Origin: Allobranchiibius sp. CTAmp26 | Lineage (GTDB): Bacteria; Actinomycetota; Actinomycetes; Actinomycetales; Dermatophilaceae | Direction of reading: 5' to 3' | DNA length: 64,000 bases | NCBI RefSeq assembly: GCF_017565405.1 | Contig: NZ_JAGEKR010000012.1 | Location: forward strand, 62,001-126,000 | In this document: positions 48,959 through 57,181 of the stretch, piece by piece | Position numbering within the stretch: the stretch's first letter is position 1 | How the letters are laid out: each line of letters begins with the position of its first letter | Position numbers and translations under genes: made by a program | The notes under the pieces: model-generated | The model's input: only the letters and a program-made list of their open reading frames with translations | What the model was told of the DNA's origin: nothing | The model's database searches: none

Positions 48959-49500
48959 TCCCCACCCGCCAGGGCGCGCGCGGGCACTCCGGCCACGACG
49001 GCGCCCGGCGGGACGTCGCGGGTGACGACCGCGCCGGCCGCGACGGTGGCGCCGTCACCGATGCTGACGCCGCCCAGCACGATGGCCCGTTGCCCGATGA
49101 AGACGTGGTCGCCGATGCGCACCGGCCCGCTGTGCACGATCTCGTGCCGCCCGTCGCGCCCGTGATCGGTGGTCGCGACGAACACCCCGTCCGCCAGCAC
49201 GCACTCGACACCGATCTCGAGGGGATCCGCCGCGTGCAGGTGCACGTCGTGCCCAAGGTAGGTGCCGTCGCCGATGCGCAGCGAGCCGCCGTCCTCGGTC
49301 TGCAGCCATGCACCCGGGTAGACCGCCACGCGCTCGCCGAGGCTGATCCGCTCGACCCCGCGCAGGATGCGCGGCGCCACCACGACGCTGCCGGCGCCGA
49401 GAGCGGCGAACGCGCGCCGGTAGAGGGTCGTCGTGACCGCCCGGCCGAGGTGCCAGCGCACCGAGGGGCGCGCCTCGGTCAGGCGGCGGGCGAGGCTCAC
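48955..49500 (-). CDS. hexapeptide-repeat (LbetaH) acyltransferase
   Basis: 181 residues. Left-handed beta-helix with repeated [LIV]-G-x-x hexads ('[42 protein letters not shown]', '[49 protein letters not shown]'). The conserved His in 'TTDHG' is the likely catalytic base. It probably O- or N-acetylates a sugar of the polymer. GTG 49500; first gene of the eight-gene minus-strand operon, and the promoter should lie in 49501-49591. Confidence 0.85.
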   Translation of the reverse strand: MSLARRLTEARPSVRWHLGRAVTTTLYRRAFAALGAGSVVVAPRILRGVERISLGERVAVYPGAWLQTEDGGSLRIGDGTYLGHDVHLHAADPLEIGVECVLADGVFVATTDHGRDGRHEIVHSGPVRIGDHVFIGQRAIVLGGVSIGDGATVAAGAVVTRDVPPGAVVAGVPARALAGGE

Positions 49501-49577
49501 AGATGCGCTTTCGGTCGTCGTCGGCTCCGGGATCCGGTCGGCCAGGGCTCATTCTGCCGTCTGGGCCGCGCGCACCG

Positions 49578-49583
49578 TACGAT
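49578..49583 (+). promoter_or_regulatory. -10 box for a leaderless PIG-L transcript
   Basis: TACGAT lies eight bases before the GTG at 49592. The short region 49501-49591 must also carry the promoter of the divergent operon. Confidence 0.4.
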
Positions 49584-49591
49584 CGGCGCTC

Positions 49592-50248
49592 GTGAATCTC
49601 AGCGCTGCCGACGGCACCGTCCGTCCCGTCCGCCGGATCGTCGTGGCGCCGCACATGGACGACGAGTCGCTGGGCTGCGGCGGCCTGTTGGCCAAGCATC
49701 CGGACGACAGTCTCGTGGTCGTCGTCGCCGACAGTGGCGAGGTGCGGGCGACGGAGCACGAGGCCGCCCTGGCCGCGCTCGGAGTGGGCGACTCGGTGCG
49801 GCTCGGGTTCCCGGACGGGCACGTCGGCGACGACCCCCAGGCACTCGTGCAGGCGCTGGACGAGGTCTTCGAGACCCACCGCCCGCAAGAGGTCTACCTG
49901 CCCTACCCGTCGCTGCACCAGGACCACATCGCGGCGTACGAGGCCGGGATGCGCGCCTGCCGGGCGTCGATGAGCGTCACGCACTTCTTCCCACCGTCGG
50001 TCTTCGTCTACGACATCGCGGCGTACGACGTGAACCTCTATCAGGCCGAATTGCGCTGGAACGTCTTCGAATCCCTGCAGGAGGAGCAGATCGACGCGAA
50101 GGTCGCGGCCTGCCGCGCGTACGCCACGGAGATCCCGGATGAAGTGCACGCGATGACCGGTCTGAAGGAGATGGCCGTCGCGCTCGGGCACGCGCGCCTG
50201 GTCCGGTACGCCGAGCAGTACGCGCTCGTGCGGAGCATCCGCCCGTGA
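49592..50248 (+). CDS. PIG-L family deacetylase
   Basis: 218 residues. LmbE/PIG-L zinc-dependent deacetylase of N-acetylglucosaminyl-type substrates: 'RRIVVAPHMDDESLGCGGLLA' carries the H-x-D-D zinc motif, 'VYLPYPSLHQDHIAAYEAG' the second His pair. The GTG at 49592 is chosen because the fold starts 12 residues later and a leaderless -10 precedes it; a longer frame from 49433 would overlap the divergent gene. It overlaps the WbqC gene by GTGA. Probably deacetylates an amino sugar of the surface glycan. Confidence 0.86.
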   Translation: MNLSAADGTVRPVRRIVVAPHMDDESLGCGGLLAKHPDDSLVVVVADSGEVRATEHEAALAALGVGDSVRLGFPDGHVGDDPQALVQALDEVFETHRPQEVYLPYPSLHQDHIAAYEAGMRACRASMSVTHFFPPSVFVYDIAAYDVNLYQAELRWNVFESLQEEQIDAKVAACRAYATEIPDEVHAMTGLKEMAVALGHARLVRYAEQYALVRSIRP

Positions 50249-50883
50249 TCGTCGCGATCCACCAACCGGACCTGCTGCCCTACTCCGGTTTCTGGTTCAA
50301 GATGCTGACCAGCGACGTCTTCGTGATCGCCCAGCACGATCAGTTCCAGAAGCACGGTTACCAGCGTCGGGTCACCATGCGCGACGCGTGGTGCTCCCAT
50401 CAGCTGGAGGGCAAGCCGTCGCTGGTGCCGATCACCGCCGTGCGGGTGCTGCCCGGCTGGCAGGACCGACTGATCGGGATCGTCCGGGGCCGCTACACCG
50501 GTGCCCGGCACTGGAAGGCGCGCGGACTGCCGCTGCTGGAGCAGATCGCGGCCTGCACCGGTGACACCCTGGCCGAGGTCAACCTGTCGATGATCCACGT
50601 CCTGCGCGGTGTGCTCGACATCCGTACGCCGCTGGCGTTCACCTACCCGCCCGTCGCCTCGGGCGTGCCCCGGCTGATCGAGCAGGTGCAGGCGGTCGGC
50701 GGCACGGCGTACCTGTCCGGCGCGGGGGCGACGGCGTACATGGGCGACGAGGCGACCGCGACGTTCGCCGACGCGGGCATCGACCTGCGCTGGTCACATC
50801 ACGCGATCACTTCGGGCGACTCGGTGCTCACCGTCCTGATGGACCACGACGACCCCCTCGAGGTCATCTCCCGCACCGAGTGA
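50245..50883 (+). CDS. WbqC-like family protein
   Basis: 212 residues. 'MIVAIHQPDLLPYSGFWFKMLTSDVFVIAQHDQFQKHGYQRRV' is the family signature, and 'LSGAGATAYMGDEATATFADAGIDLRWSHH' is the conserved C-terminal block. WbqC-type proteins recur in O-antigen and capsule clusters and some are implicated in amino-sugar acyl or amino-acid transfer; the reaction here is unknown. GTG 50245 overlaps the deacetylase stop, so the two probably act on the same sugar. Confidence 0.84.
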   Translation: MIVAIHQPDLLPYSGFWFKMLTSDVFVIAQHDQFQKHGYQRRVTMRDAWCSHQLEGKPSLVPITAVRVLPGWQDRLIGIVRGRYTGARHWKARGLPLLEQIAACTGDTLAEVNLSMIHVLRGVLDIRTPLAFTYPPVASGVPRLIEQVQAVGGTAYLSGAGATAYMGDEATATFADAGIDLRWSHHAITSGDSVLTVLMDHDDPLEVISRTE

Positions 50884-50919
50884 CCGGTCGGCGGCGGGCC
50901 GCTCGCCGAGAGCCCCGCG

Positions 50920-51618
50920 TCAGTTCTCGCGGACCGTCGCCCGGAGCCAGAGGGTGACCCCCGGAAGCCGGCGCACCGGCAGGTGCCGCTCGAGCTTGAC
51001 GATGGTGGAGAGCGCGGCGTTGACGAACGGCGACGGGTTGTCCAGGTCGCTGCCCGAACTCGATCGACGGCGCAGTTTGACCGCGGGCCGCAGCAGCACC
51101 ATCCACGACCAGCACTCGACGACGTCCATGCCGTTGCGTTCGAAGAGCGAGCGCAACGTCTCCTGGGTATAGCGGCGGACGTGGTCGACCGCGACATCGT
51201 GGGCGGACCAGAGCTTGGGGTCGCAAGGCACGGCGATGATCGCCTGACCCCCCGGGCGCAGCACGCGCCGGATCTCGCGCACCGCGGCGTCGTCGTCCGG
51301 AATGTGTTCGAGGACGTCCAGCGCCGTCACCAGGTCGAGCGAGTCGGTCGCGAGCGGGAAGCGGGTCGCGTCGGCGCGCAGCACGTCCAGCCCGCGCGAA
51401 TGGGCGACCTCGGCGCCGTCCGCGCCGTACTCCACCGCGGCGGCGCGCCAGCCGTTCTCGACGAGCACCCGGGTGTTGCCGCCGCCGGCCGCGCCGATGT
51501 CACAGACCAGTCCGGGGGTCATTCCCTCGATGAGACCCGCGAGGATGTGCCGGCGCTCGGCGTACCACCAGTGCCAGTCTTCGACCAACGTGAGCTTGCG
51601 TACCTCATGCCCTTGCAT
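50920..51618 (-). CDS. class I SAM-dependent methyltransferase
   Basis: 232 residues. Motif I 'VCDIGAAGGGNTRVLVENG' (about 38-56), 'ADATRFPLATDSLDLVTALDVLEHIPDDDAAVREIRRVLRPGG' (motifs II-III). A C-terminal hydrophobic/basic segment could associate with membranes. ATG at 51618 has TAGAGT eight bases upstream (51627-51632, minus strand; leaderless). In this setting it likely methylates a sugar or lipid carrier; the target is unknown. Confidence 0.82.
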   Translation of the reverse strand: MQGHEVRKLTLVEDWHWWYAERRHILAGLIEGMTPGLVCDIGAAGGGNTRVLVENGWRAAAVEYGADGAEVAHSRGLDVLRADATRFPLATDSLDLVTALDVLEHIPDDDAAVREIRRVLRPGGQAIIAVPCDPKLWSAHDVAVDHVRRYTQETLRSLFERNGMDVVECWSWMVLLRPAVKLRRRSSSGSDLDNPSPFVNAALSTIVKLERHLPVRRLPGVTLWLRATVREN

Positions 51619-51626
51619 GGGCCGTG

Positions 51627-51632
51627 ACTCTA
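51627..51632 (-). promoter_or_regulatory. -10 box for a leaderless methyltransferase transcript
   Basis: TAGAGT on the minus strand, eight bases before the ATG at 51618. Confidence 0.35.
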
Positions 51633-51738
51633 CGGCGTGCTGCGGGACCGTCCTCACAGGTTGCTCAGTCCGGCAGCGTCGACCGCCGGTGATGCGGCGA
51701 CCGGGTCGATGGGGCGCCCTGATGCCGTCCCCAACGCA

Positions 51739-51744
51739 TAGCAT
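51739..51744 (+). promoter_or_regulatory. -10 box for a leaderless FkbM methyltransferase transcript
   Basis: TAGCAT, eight bases before the ATG at 51753. Confidence 0.4.
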
Positions 51745-51752
51745 CGGCGCCC

Positions 51753-52640
51753 ATGACCGTGGATCCCCGGGCCGTCCTGCTCGATCTGCAGATGCGTCAC
51801 CACGCCGCGCAGCTCTCGACGGCCCTGGACGGCCGCGGCCGCAGCGCCCGGGCACTGGACGACCTCTTCCACGCCATCGTCGAGGCTCTGGAACCGGAGC
51901 TCTTCCTCGAGGTGGGCGCGTTCGAGGCGTCCGCCTCCCACCGCGTGCGGGCCGCTCTCCCGCAGTGTCGCGTCGTGGCGTTCGAGGCATCGCCGGTCAA
52001 CTACGAGCACCACCGCGGCGTGACCGACTTCGACGGCGCGGGGATCGAGTACCTGCACTACGCGGTCTGCGATCGGGTCGGCACGACGACGATCCTGCTG
52101 AACCTCGAGCATCCCGACGCCGAGCCGCGCCCTGTCGGCTGGACGTCGATGCTGCGGCACCGCGGGTTCGAGCACGTCCGCAGCGTCGAGGTCCCGGCGA
52201 CCACCCTCGACGACGTCGTGCCAGGGACCGGGGGTCCGATCGCGCTCTGGGTCGATGTGGAGGGCGCGGCCGGTCTGGTGCTCGACGGCGCCGCCCACAC
52301 CCTCCCGCGCGTCGACGTCCTCAAGATCGAGGTCGAGGACCTGCCCAGCTGGGAGGGACAGACGATCAGCCTGGACATCACCGCCCGGCTGCTGGAGGCC
52401 GGCCTCTACGCCGTCGCACGCGATGTGGAGTACTCCACCCAGCACAACGTGGTCTTCCTCAGCGAGCGTGCGCTGCGCAGCCATCAGGTCCAGCGCCGCC
52501 TCGATCTGCACCTCTACGACGTGTCGCACCGGCTCTCCCGGGAGCCGCACCCGCTACGCCGTTCGGAGCGGTTGCGGGGACTCGCGCGGCCGGTGCGCCG
52601 GCTCGTCCACCCTGCCCGGAGCCCCCGCGGACGCCGATGA
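51753..52640 (+). CDS. FkbM family methyltransferase
   Basis: 295 residues. 'LFLEVGAFEASASHRVRAALPQCRVVAFEASPVNYEHH' is the SAM-binding segment of FkbM-type O-methyltransferases. 'VPATTLDDVVP...IALWVDVEGAAGLVLDGAA' and 'DVLKIEVEDLPSWEGQ' are the family's C-terminal strands. The last 50 residues are very Arg-rich, perhaps for contact with anionic glycan or membrane. Probably methylates a hydroxyl of the surface polymer. Converges with the next methyltransferase gene. Confidence 0.85.
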   Translation: MTVDPRAVLLDLQMRHHAAQLSTALDGRGRSARALDDLFHAIVEALEPELFLEVGAFEASASHRVRAALPQCRVVAFEASPVNYEHHRGVTDFDGAGIEYLHYAVCDRVGTTTILLNLEHPDAEPRPVGWTSMLRHRGFEHVRSVEVPATTLDDVVPGTGGPIALWVDVEGAAGLVLDGAAHTLPRVDVLKIEVEDLPSWEGQTISLDITARLLEAGLYAVARDVEYSTQHNVVFLSERALRSHQVQRRLDLHLYDVSHRLSREPHPLRRSERLRGLARPVRRLVHPARSPRGRR

Positions 52641-52694
52641 CGTCCGGCGAGCTGCCCTGAGCAGCGCCGGTTCAGGTCGTTCGGGTCCGGTCGA

Positions 52695-53477
52695 TCAGGC
52701 CGCGCGGGCCGTGTAGTAGAGCCAGACAGCGCGGTCGTCGCGCTCGACGGCGTCGCCCGCCAGGTCGAACGTCGCGACGTCGGCGAAGCCGGCCGCCCGT
52801 AGCTGGTTGCGCGACTCGTCGGCGCCCACGTAGTAGGTGAGCATCGAGTAGTCGTGCGCGTCGTCGTTGACGATCGCCCAGGTGGGCCGGATGGTCTCGT
52901 GGGGTCGCAGACGGCGTCGGTTCGCTCGGGCCCGCCACGCGGCGTAGCAACGGCGGGCGGTCGCCCGGCCCGGCCGCGGGCGCCCCTGCCACGGCAGCAG
53001 GTGGAATCTGCGGTAGTCGCGATTGTGGCTGGACAGGAGCAGCAGGCCACCGTGGCGCAGCACCCGGCGCATCTCCCGCAGCGCGATCGCGCGGTCCTCG
53101 TGACCGATGTAGTCCAGGCCGTTGAAGGAGAAGACGACCGTGTCGAAGGAGCCGTCGTCGAAGCGGCTGAGGTCCCGCACGTCGGCCTCCTCGATCCGGT
53201 GGTCGGGGAAGCGGGCAGCCGTCGCGGCGGCCAGCCCGGGGGAGTAGTCGAGCCCGACGTACTCCCGTGCCGGCGGCGCGAGATGACCCGTTGTCCGTCC
53301 ACCGCCCACGCCGATGTCCAGCACCGCGCGCCCCGCGAGGTCGGCCTCGTACGCGCCGAAGAGCACCTTCTCGGCCGGGTGCAGGTGCCCCAGGCGCGGG
53401 TAGTGGCGCACGGCGTCGGCACCGGCGTATGACGCCTGGTTCGCGCGGTCCTGGACGTCCGGGTGGGCGTGCGGCAT
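52695..53477 (-). CDS. class I SAM-dependent methyltransferase
   Basis: 260 residues. Motif I 'AVLDIGVGGGRTTGHLAP' (about 48-65), 'YVGLDYSPGLAAATAARFPDHRIEEADVRDLSRFDDGSFDTVVFSFNGLDYI' and 'REMRRVLRHGGLLLLSSHNRD'. The N-terminal 'HYPRLGHLHPAEKVLFGAYEADL' helps bind the substrate in this group. The ATG at 53477 has GAGAGG nine bases upstream; a longer frame to 53861 runs over the divergent phosphatase gene. Target unknown. Confidence 0.84.
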   Translation of the reverse strand: MPHAHPDVQDRANQASYAGADAVRHYPRLGHLHPAEKVLFGAYEADLAGRAVLDIGVGGGRTTGHLAPPAREYVGLDYSPGLAAATAARFPDHRIEEADVRDLSRFDDGSFDTVVFSFNGLDYIGHEDRAIALREMRRVLRHGGLLLLSSHNRDYRRFHLLPWQGRPRPGRATARRCYAAWRARANRRRLRPHETIRPTWAIVNDDAHDYSMLTYYVGADESRNQLRAAGFADVATFDLAGDAVERDDRAVWLYYTARAA

Positions 53478-53567
53478 GGATGGGACCTCTCGTACGGGGG
53501 ATGAGCGCGACGGAAGTCTAGGTTCATCCTCGGCCGCGGCGGTGTCGGCCGCCCGGCCCATTTCGCC

Positions 53568-53573
53568 TACGGT
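53568..53573 (+). promoter_or_regulatory. -10 box for a leaderless phosphatase transcript
   Basis: TACGGT, seven bases before the GTG at 53581. Confidence 0.35.
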
Positions 53574-53580
53574 GTGCACC

Positions 53581-54144
53581 GTGTCGACGACGTCCTCCGA
53601 TACCCCCGGGCAGCCGGATCTGCTCCTCTTCGTCTGCGACGGCAACCTGGCACGATCGCCGGCCGCGGAGCTGATCTCGCGGCACCGGTCCGCCGTCGAC
53701 GGGCCGTGGCGGTTCGCCAGTTGCGGCATCCGAGCGGTGCGCAGCGACCGGGTGCTGCGCGAGGTGGAGCGACGACTGGCCGTCATGGAGGTGCCGGCGG
53801 GGGGCTTCCACTCCCGCCAGGCCACCCCGGCCATCCTCGGTGAGGCCCGCCTGATCCTCACGGCCGGCCGACTGCAGAACGACTGGATCGTGGACGAGAC
53901 GCCGTTCCTCTATCGCCGGACCTACACGATCCGGCAGGCCGCGCGGCTGTTACGGGACTTGCCGCAGGGCGGCGAGCCCCTCGAGCACCTCGCGCGGACG
54001 AAGGACCGGCTCACCGACGACGACGAGGTCGAGGACCCGATCCGCAAGGGCGTGGCAGCGGCGGGGGAGGTCGTGGACCAGATCGACGAGGCCCTGCGCG
54101 TCATCCTGCCCGCGCTGGGGGCGATGACCCGCCGCGCGGGCTGA
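53581..54144 (+). CDS. low-molecular-weight protein tyrosine phosphatase (Wzb-like)
   Basis: 187 residues. The P-loop 'FVCDGNLARSPAAEL' has catalytic Cys19 and Arg25 (C-x5-R-S). 'DEVEDPIRKG' near the C-terminus supplies the general-acid Asp. Position 20 is Asp where most relatives have a small or hydrophobic residue. Such phosphatases reverse the tyrosine phosphorylation of polysaccharide autokinases; the likely partner is the kinase at 32095-33591, about 20 kb away but bracketing the cluster. GTG 53581 follows a leaderless -10. Confidence 0.82.
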   Translation: MSTTSSDTPGQPDLLLFVCDGNLARSPAAELISRHRSAVDGPWRFASCGIRAVRSDRVLREVERRLAVMEVPAGGFHSRQATPAILGEARLILTAGRLQNDWIVDETPFLYRRTYTIRQAARLLRDLPQGGEPLEHLARTKDRLTDDDEVEDPIRKGVAAAGEVVDQIDEALRVILPALGAMTRRAG

Positions 54145-54195
54145 GCCTGCCGACCGGCAGCCGGACACCCGAGGCGGGCTGTCAGCCCGGCCCGG

Positions 54196-54201
54196 CACAA
54201 T
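54196..54201 (+). promoter_or_regulatory. possible -10 box of serA
   Basis: CACAAT, six bases before the GTG at 54208; it differs from TANNNT at its first base. Leaderless start likely, since no ribosome binding site is seen. Confidence 0.3.
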
Positions 54202-54207
54202 GGCTGG

Positions 54208-55398
54208 GTGAAAGCACTGCTGCTGGAGAACATCCACCCCCTCGCCGTCTCGCTGCTGCAGGAATCGGGCATCGAGGTGCAGTCCCACGCGGGCGCGATG
54301 GACGAGGAGGAGTTGATCGCCGCTCTCGACGGGGTCGATCTGCTGGGCATCCGGTCCAAGACCGAGGTCACCGAGCGGGTGCTGCAGTCCGCTACCCAGC
54401 TGCAGGCGATCGGCGCCTTCTGCATCGGCACCAACCAGGTCGCCCTGAAGGCCGCCGCCGAGCGAGGCGTGGTGGTCTTCAACGCGCCGTTCTCCAACAC
54501 CCGCAGCGTGGTCGAGCTGGTCATCGGCGAGATCATCGCGATGGCGCGCCGCCTCACCGAGAAGGACGGTGACCTGCACGCGGGCACCTGGAACAAGGAC
54601 GCCACGGGCAGTCACGAGATCCGCGGCCGCAGCATCGGGATCGTCGGCTACGGCAACATCGGCAGCCAGCTGTCGGTGGTGGCCGAGATGCTGGGTCTGC
54701 GGGTGTTCTTCTACGACACCGAGGACAAGTTGGCGCTCGGCAACGCGCACCGCTGCGAGAGCCTGGAGGAGCTGCTCCAGGTCGCCGAGGTGGTGACCCT
54801 GCACGTCGACGGACGGTCCGGCAACGCGGGCTTCTTCGGTGCCGAGCAGTTCGGTCGGATGCGACCGCGCGCGCTCTTCCTCAATCTCTCGCGTGGGTTC
54901 GTCGTCGACTACGACGCGCTCCGTGACGGCCTGCTGTCAGGGCACATCGCCGGCGCTGCGGTCGACGTCTTCCCGACCGAGCCCAAGGTCAAGGGCGAGC
55001 GGTTCGTCTCGCCGCTGCAGGGCATTCCCAACGTCATCCTCACTCCGCACGTCGGTGGCTCCACGCAGGAGGCGCAGGAGGACATCGGGCGTTTCGTAGC
55101 GACCAAGCTGCGCGACTTCGTGCAGCGCGGCACCACGACCCTCAACGTGAATCTCCCGACCTTGACCCTGGAGGCCCGCCCGGGCGGTCACCGCGTCACG
55201 CACCTGCACGTGAACATGCCGGGGGTCCTCGCCAAGGTCAACAGCATCCTGGCCGCGCACGGGGTCAACATCGAGGGCCAGATGCTGAGCACGCTCGGCG
55301 ACAACGGCTACGTGGTCACCGACGTCAACGACATCCCGCACGCCGTCGTCGAGGAGTTGGCGGGCCTGCCGGAGACCATCCGGCTGCGCGTCATCTGA
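54208..55398 (+). CDS. serA: D-3-phosphoglycerate dehydrogenase, ACT-domain form
   Basis: 396 residues. First step of serine synthesis. NAD-binding 'IGIVGYGNIGSQLSVVAEMLGLRVFFYDTE' (about 147-176) and catalytic Arg, Glu and His in 'LFLNLSRGFVVD', 'AAVDVFPTEP' and 'LTPHVGGSTQEAQ'. A C-terminal ACT domain (about 325-396, 'RVTHLHVNMPGVLAKVNSILAAHGVNIEGQM') probably senses serine. The length matches the short E. coli-like type, not the 530-residue mycobacterial type with an extra domain. GTG 54208. It looks unrelated to the neighbouring polysaccharide genes. Confidence 0.93.
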   Translation: MKALLLENIHPLAVSLLQESGIEVQSHAGAMDEEELIAALDGVDLLGIRSKTEVTERVLQSATQLQAIGAFCIGTNQVALKAAAERGVVVFNAPFSNTRSVVELVIGEIIAMARRLTEKDGDLHAGTWNKDATGSHEIRGRSIGIVGYGNIGSQLSVVAEMLGLRVFFYDTEDKLALGNAHRCESLEELLQVAEVVTLHVDGRSGNAGFFGAEQFGRMRPRALFLNLSRGFVVDYDALRDGLLSGHIAGAAVDVFPTEPKVKGERFVSPLQGIPNVILTPHVGGSTQEAQEDIGRFVATKLRDFVQRGTTTLNVNLPTLTLEARPGGHRVTHLHVNMPGVLAKVNSILAAHGVNIEGQMLSTLGDNGYVVTDVNDIPHAVVEELAGLPETIRLRVI

Positions 55399-55439
55399 GC
55401 CTCGCCGCCGCAGCGGCGACGCTGACACAGTTCCGGTCA

Positions 55440-55465
55440 AGGGACACAGGTCGGCCTGTGTCCCT
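55440..55465 (+). terminator. serA terminator
   Basis: A perfect 11-bp stem pairs AGGGACACAGG (55440-55450) with CCTGTGTCCCT (55455-55465); loop TCGG. It can also serve the converging P450 gene. A 9-bp tandem repeat AGCGAGCTC/AGCGAGTTC follows at about 55492-55519. Confidence 0.8.
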
Positions 55466-55515
55466 CGGACCTACCTGCGTCACGGTCTTCAGCGAGCTCA
55501 GCGAGCTCAGCGAGT

Positions 55516-57006
55516 TCAGTGAACGACCGGGCATCCCGTGGGCGCGGCGTCCTCGGGGTCCAAGGCTGCGGCTGCACCGCGCTTGTCCGCGCCGGCGCGC
55601 GGCGTACGCCGGGTGACGCCCAACCGGAAACCCCGCGGCATCAGGGTCAGCCGCTCGGCGATCTCCAGGTCGTACGACGGGTCCGGCGCGAGGTCGTAGC
55701 GGTGCACCAGCCGTGCCAGCGCCAGCACCGATTCGTGCAGCGCGAACTGCCGCCCGATGCACGCTCGGTCGCCCACGCCGAACGGCAGGTAGGAGTGGGC
55801 GGGACGTTCGCGCACCTTCGCCGGCAGGAAGTGATCCGGGTCGTAGGAATCGGCGTCCGCACCCCAGACGTTCGGGTCGCGGTGCACGGCTGTGAGCATG
55901 ACCAGCACCCAGTCGTCCTGCTGCATCGTCCACCGGCCCCCGACGGTCTCGGTGCCGTGCCGCGGCCCGCGCGCGAAGCCCGGCGCGGTCGGCCACAGCC
56001 GCAGCGCCTCGTCCAGGCAGCGGCGGATGTAGCGGAACTTCGGCACCTGCTCGAAGGTGGGCACGGCATCGGGATCGGCGCTGAGGATCGTGTCGGCCTC
56101 CTCCTGCGCTCGCCGCATCACCTCGCGGTCGCGGCTCATGTAGTAGAGCGCGAACGACAAGGCGCCCGACGTGGTCTCGTGGCCCGCGACCAGGAAGGTG
56201 TTGATCTGGTAGCGCACGTTGGTCAGGTTGAGCGCCTCACCGGTATCCGGGTGGCGCGAGTTGAGCATCAGCCCCAGCAGGTCGCCGGTGCTGCGGTCGC
56301 CGCTCGCCCGGCGGGCGGTGATGATGTCGTCGAGCACGCTGTCGACGTACGCGCGCCGCTCGTCGTACACCTTGCGGCCGCGCCGCATCAGCAACCGGCC
56401 CCCGGGCACCGCCGTGAGGAACGCGCGCCGTTGACCTCCGGCCAGCGCGGTGATCATGGCGGTGACGAACGGGTGCTGCTCGGTGCTGGTGAACGACCCG
56501 AAGTCGGTGCTGAACGACGTCCGGCCGATGGTCTCCAGCGTCATCTTCGTCAGGGCCGGCGACACATCGACGGGCGTCGTCTCCTCGTCCCAGGCCGAGA
56601 TCAGTTCCGAGCACACGGCATTCATCGTGTCGTGGTAGCCGCGCATCGAGGCGCGGGTGAACGCCGGCAGCAGCAGATCATGGGCCAGCGCCCAGTTCGG
56701 CTCCTCGGTGTACGCGGTGAACAGCCCGTCGCCCGCTACTTCGCGCAGCGCCTTGACGCCAGGTGCCAGGGTCTTCTGGAAGCGGCGCTCGTCGCTCAGT
56801 TCGGCGGCCAGCGCGGCGTCGGTGGTGAGCACGAACTTCATCCCGAAGGTGCGCAGCTCGAAGAGGGGCCCCATGCCCTTCGACAGGTGCAGCATCTTCT
56901 GCACGGGTCCGCCACCCGGAGCGCGCATCACGGTGGCGACATCGCCGAGGACGCGGTGGCGGCCGGGAGGATGCGGTAGCTCGGTATGGGCGAAATTCGC
57001 GGTCAT
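55516..57006 (-). CDS. cytochrome P450, CYP102-like (heme domain only)
   Basis: 496 residues. I-helix 'FLVAGHETTSGALSF' (AGHETTS at 274-280), the E-x-x-R in 'CLDEALRLWP' and heme-ligand loop 'FGVGDRACIGRQFALHES' with Cys416. The whole resembles the heme domain of the fatty-acid hydroxylase P450 BM3, but no reductase domain is fused and none is next door. The tail 'DPEDAAPTGCPVVH' carries a conserved-looking C-P-V-x-H end seen in several actinobacterial relatives. Likely oxidises fatty acids or another lipophile with separate redox partners. ATG 57006; a TACAGT -10 candidate is at 57042-57047 (minus strand). Confidence 0.9.
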   Translation of the reverse strand: MTANFAHTELPHPPGRHRVLGDVATVMRAPGGGPVQKMLHLSKGMGPLFELRTFGMKFVLTTDAALAAELSDERRFQKTLAPGVKALREVAGDGLFTAYTEEPNWALAHDLLLPAFTRASMRGYHDTMNAVCSELISAWDEETTPVDVSPALTKMTLETIGRTSFSTDFGSFTSTEQHPFVTAMITALAGGQRRAFLTAVPGGRLLMRRGRKVYDERRAYVDSVLDDIITARRASGDRSTGDLLGLMLNSRHPDTGEALNLTNVRYQINTFLVAGHETTSGALSFALYYMSRDREVMRRAQEEADTILSADPDAVPTFEQVPKFRYIRRCLDEALRLWPTAPGFARGPRHGTETVGGRWTMQQDDWVLVMLTAVHRDPNVWGADADSYDPDHFLPAKVRERPAHSYLPFGVGDRACIGRQFALHESVLALARLVHRYDLAPDPSYDLEIAERLTLMPRGFRLGVTRRTPRAGADKRGAAAALDPEDAAPTGCPVVH

Positions 57007-57181
57007 CCTGGTCTCTTCCGGACGCTCGGGTGAATGCCGCCACTGTAAGGCACATCACACGACAGGTGTAGTGCTCGGGGCCCTCACCTGGCCCCGTCCG
57101 ACGCCACCGTGCCCGGTTAAAGTGGGCGGCAGGCTCAGCCCGCATCCGTCCACGCACCGATCCCTGGGAGTCCAGCCTCAC

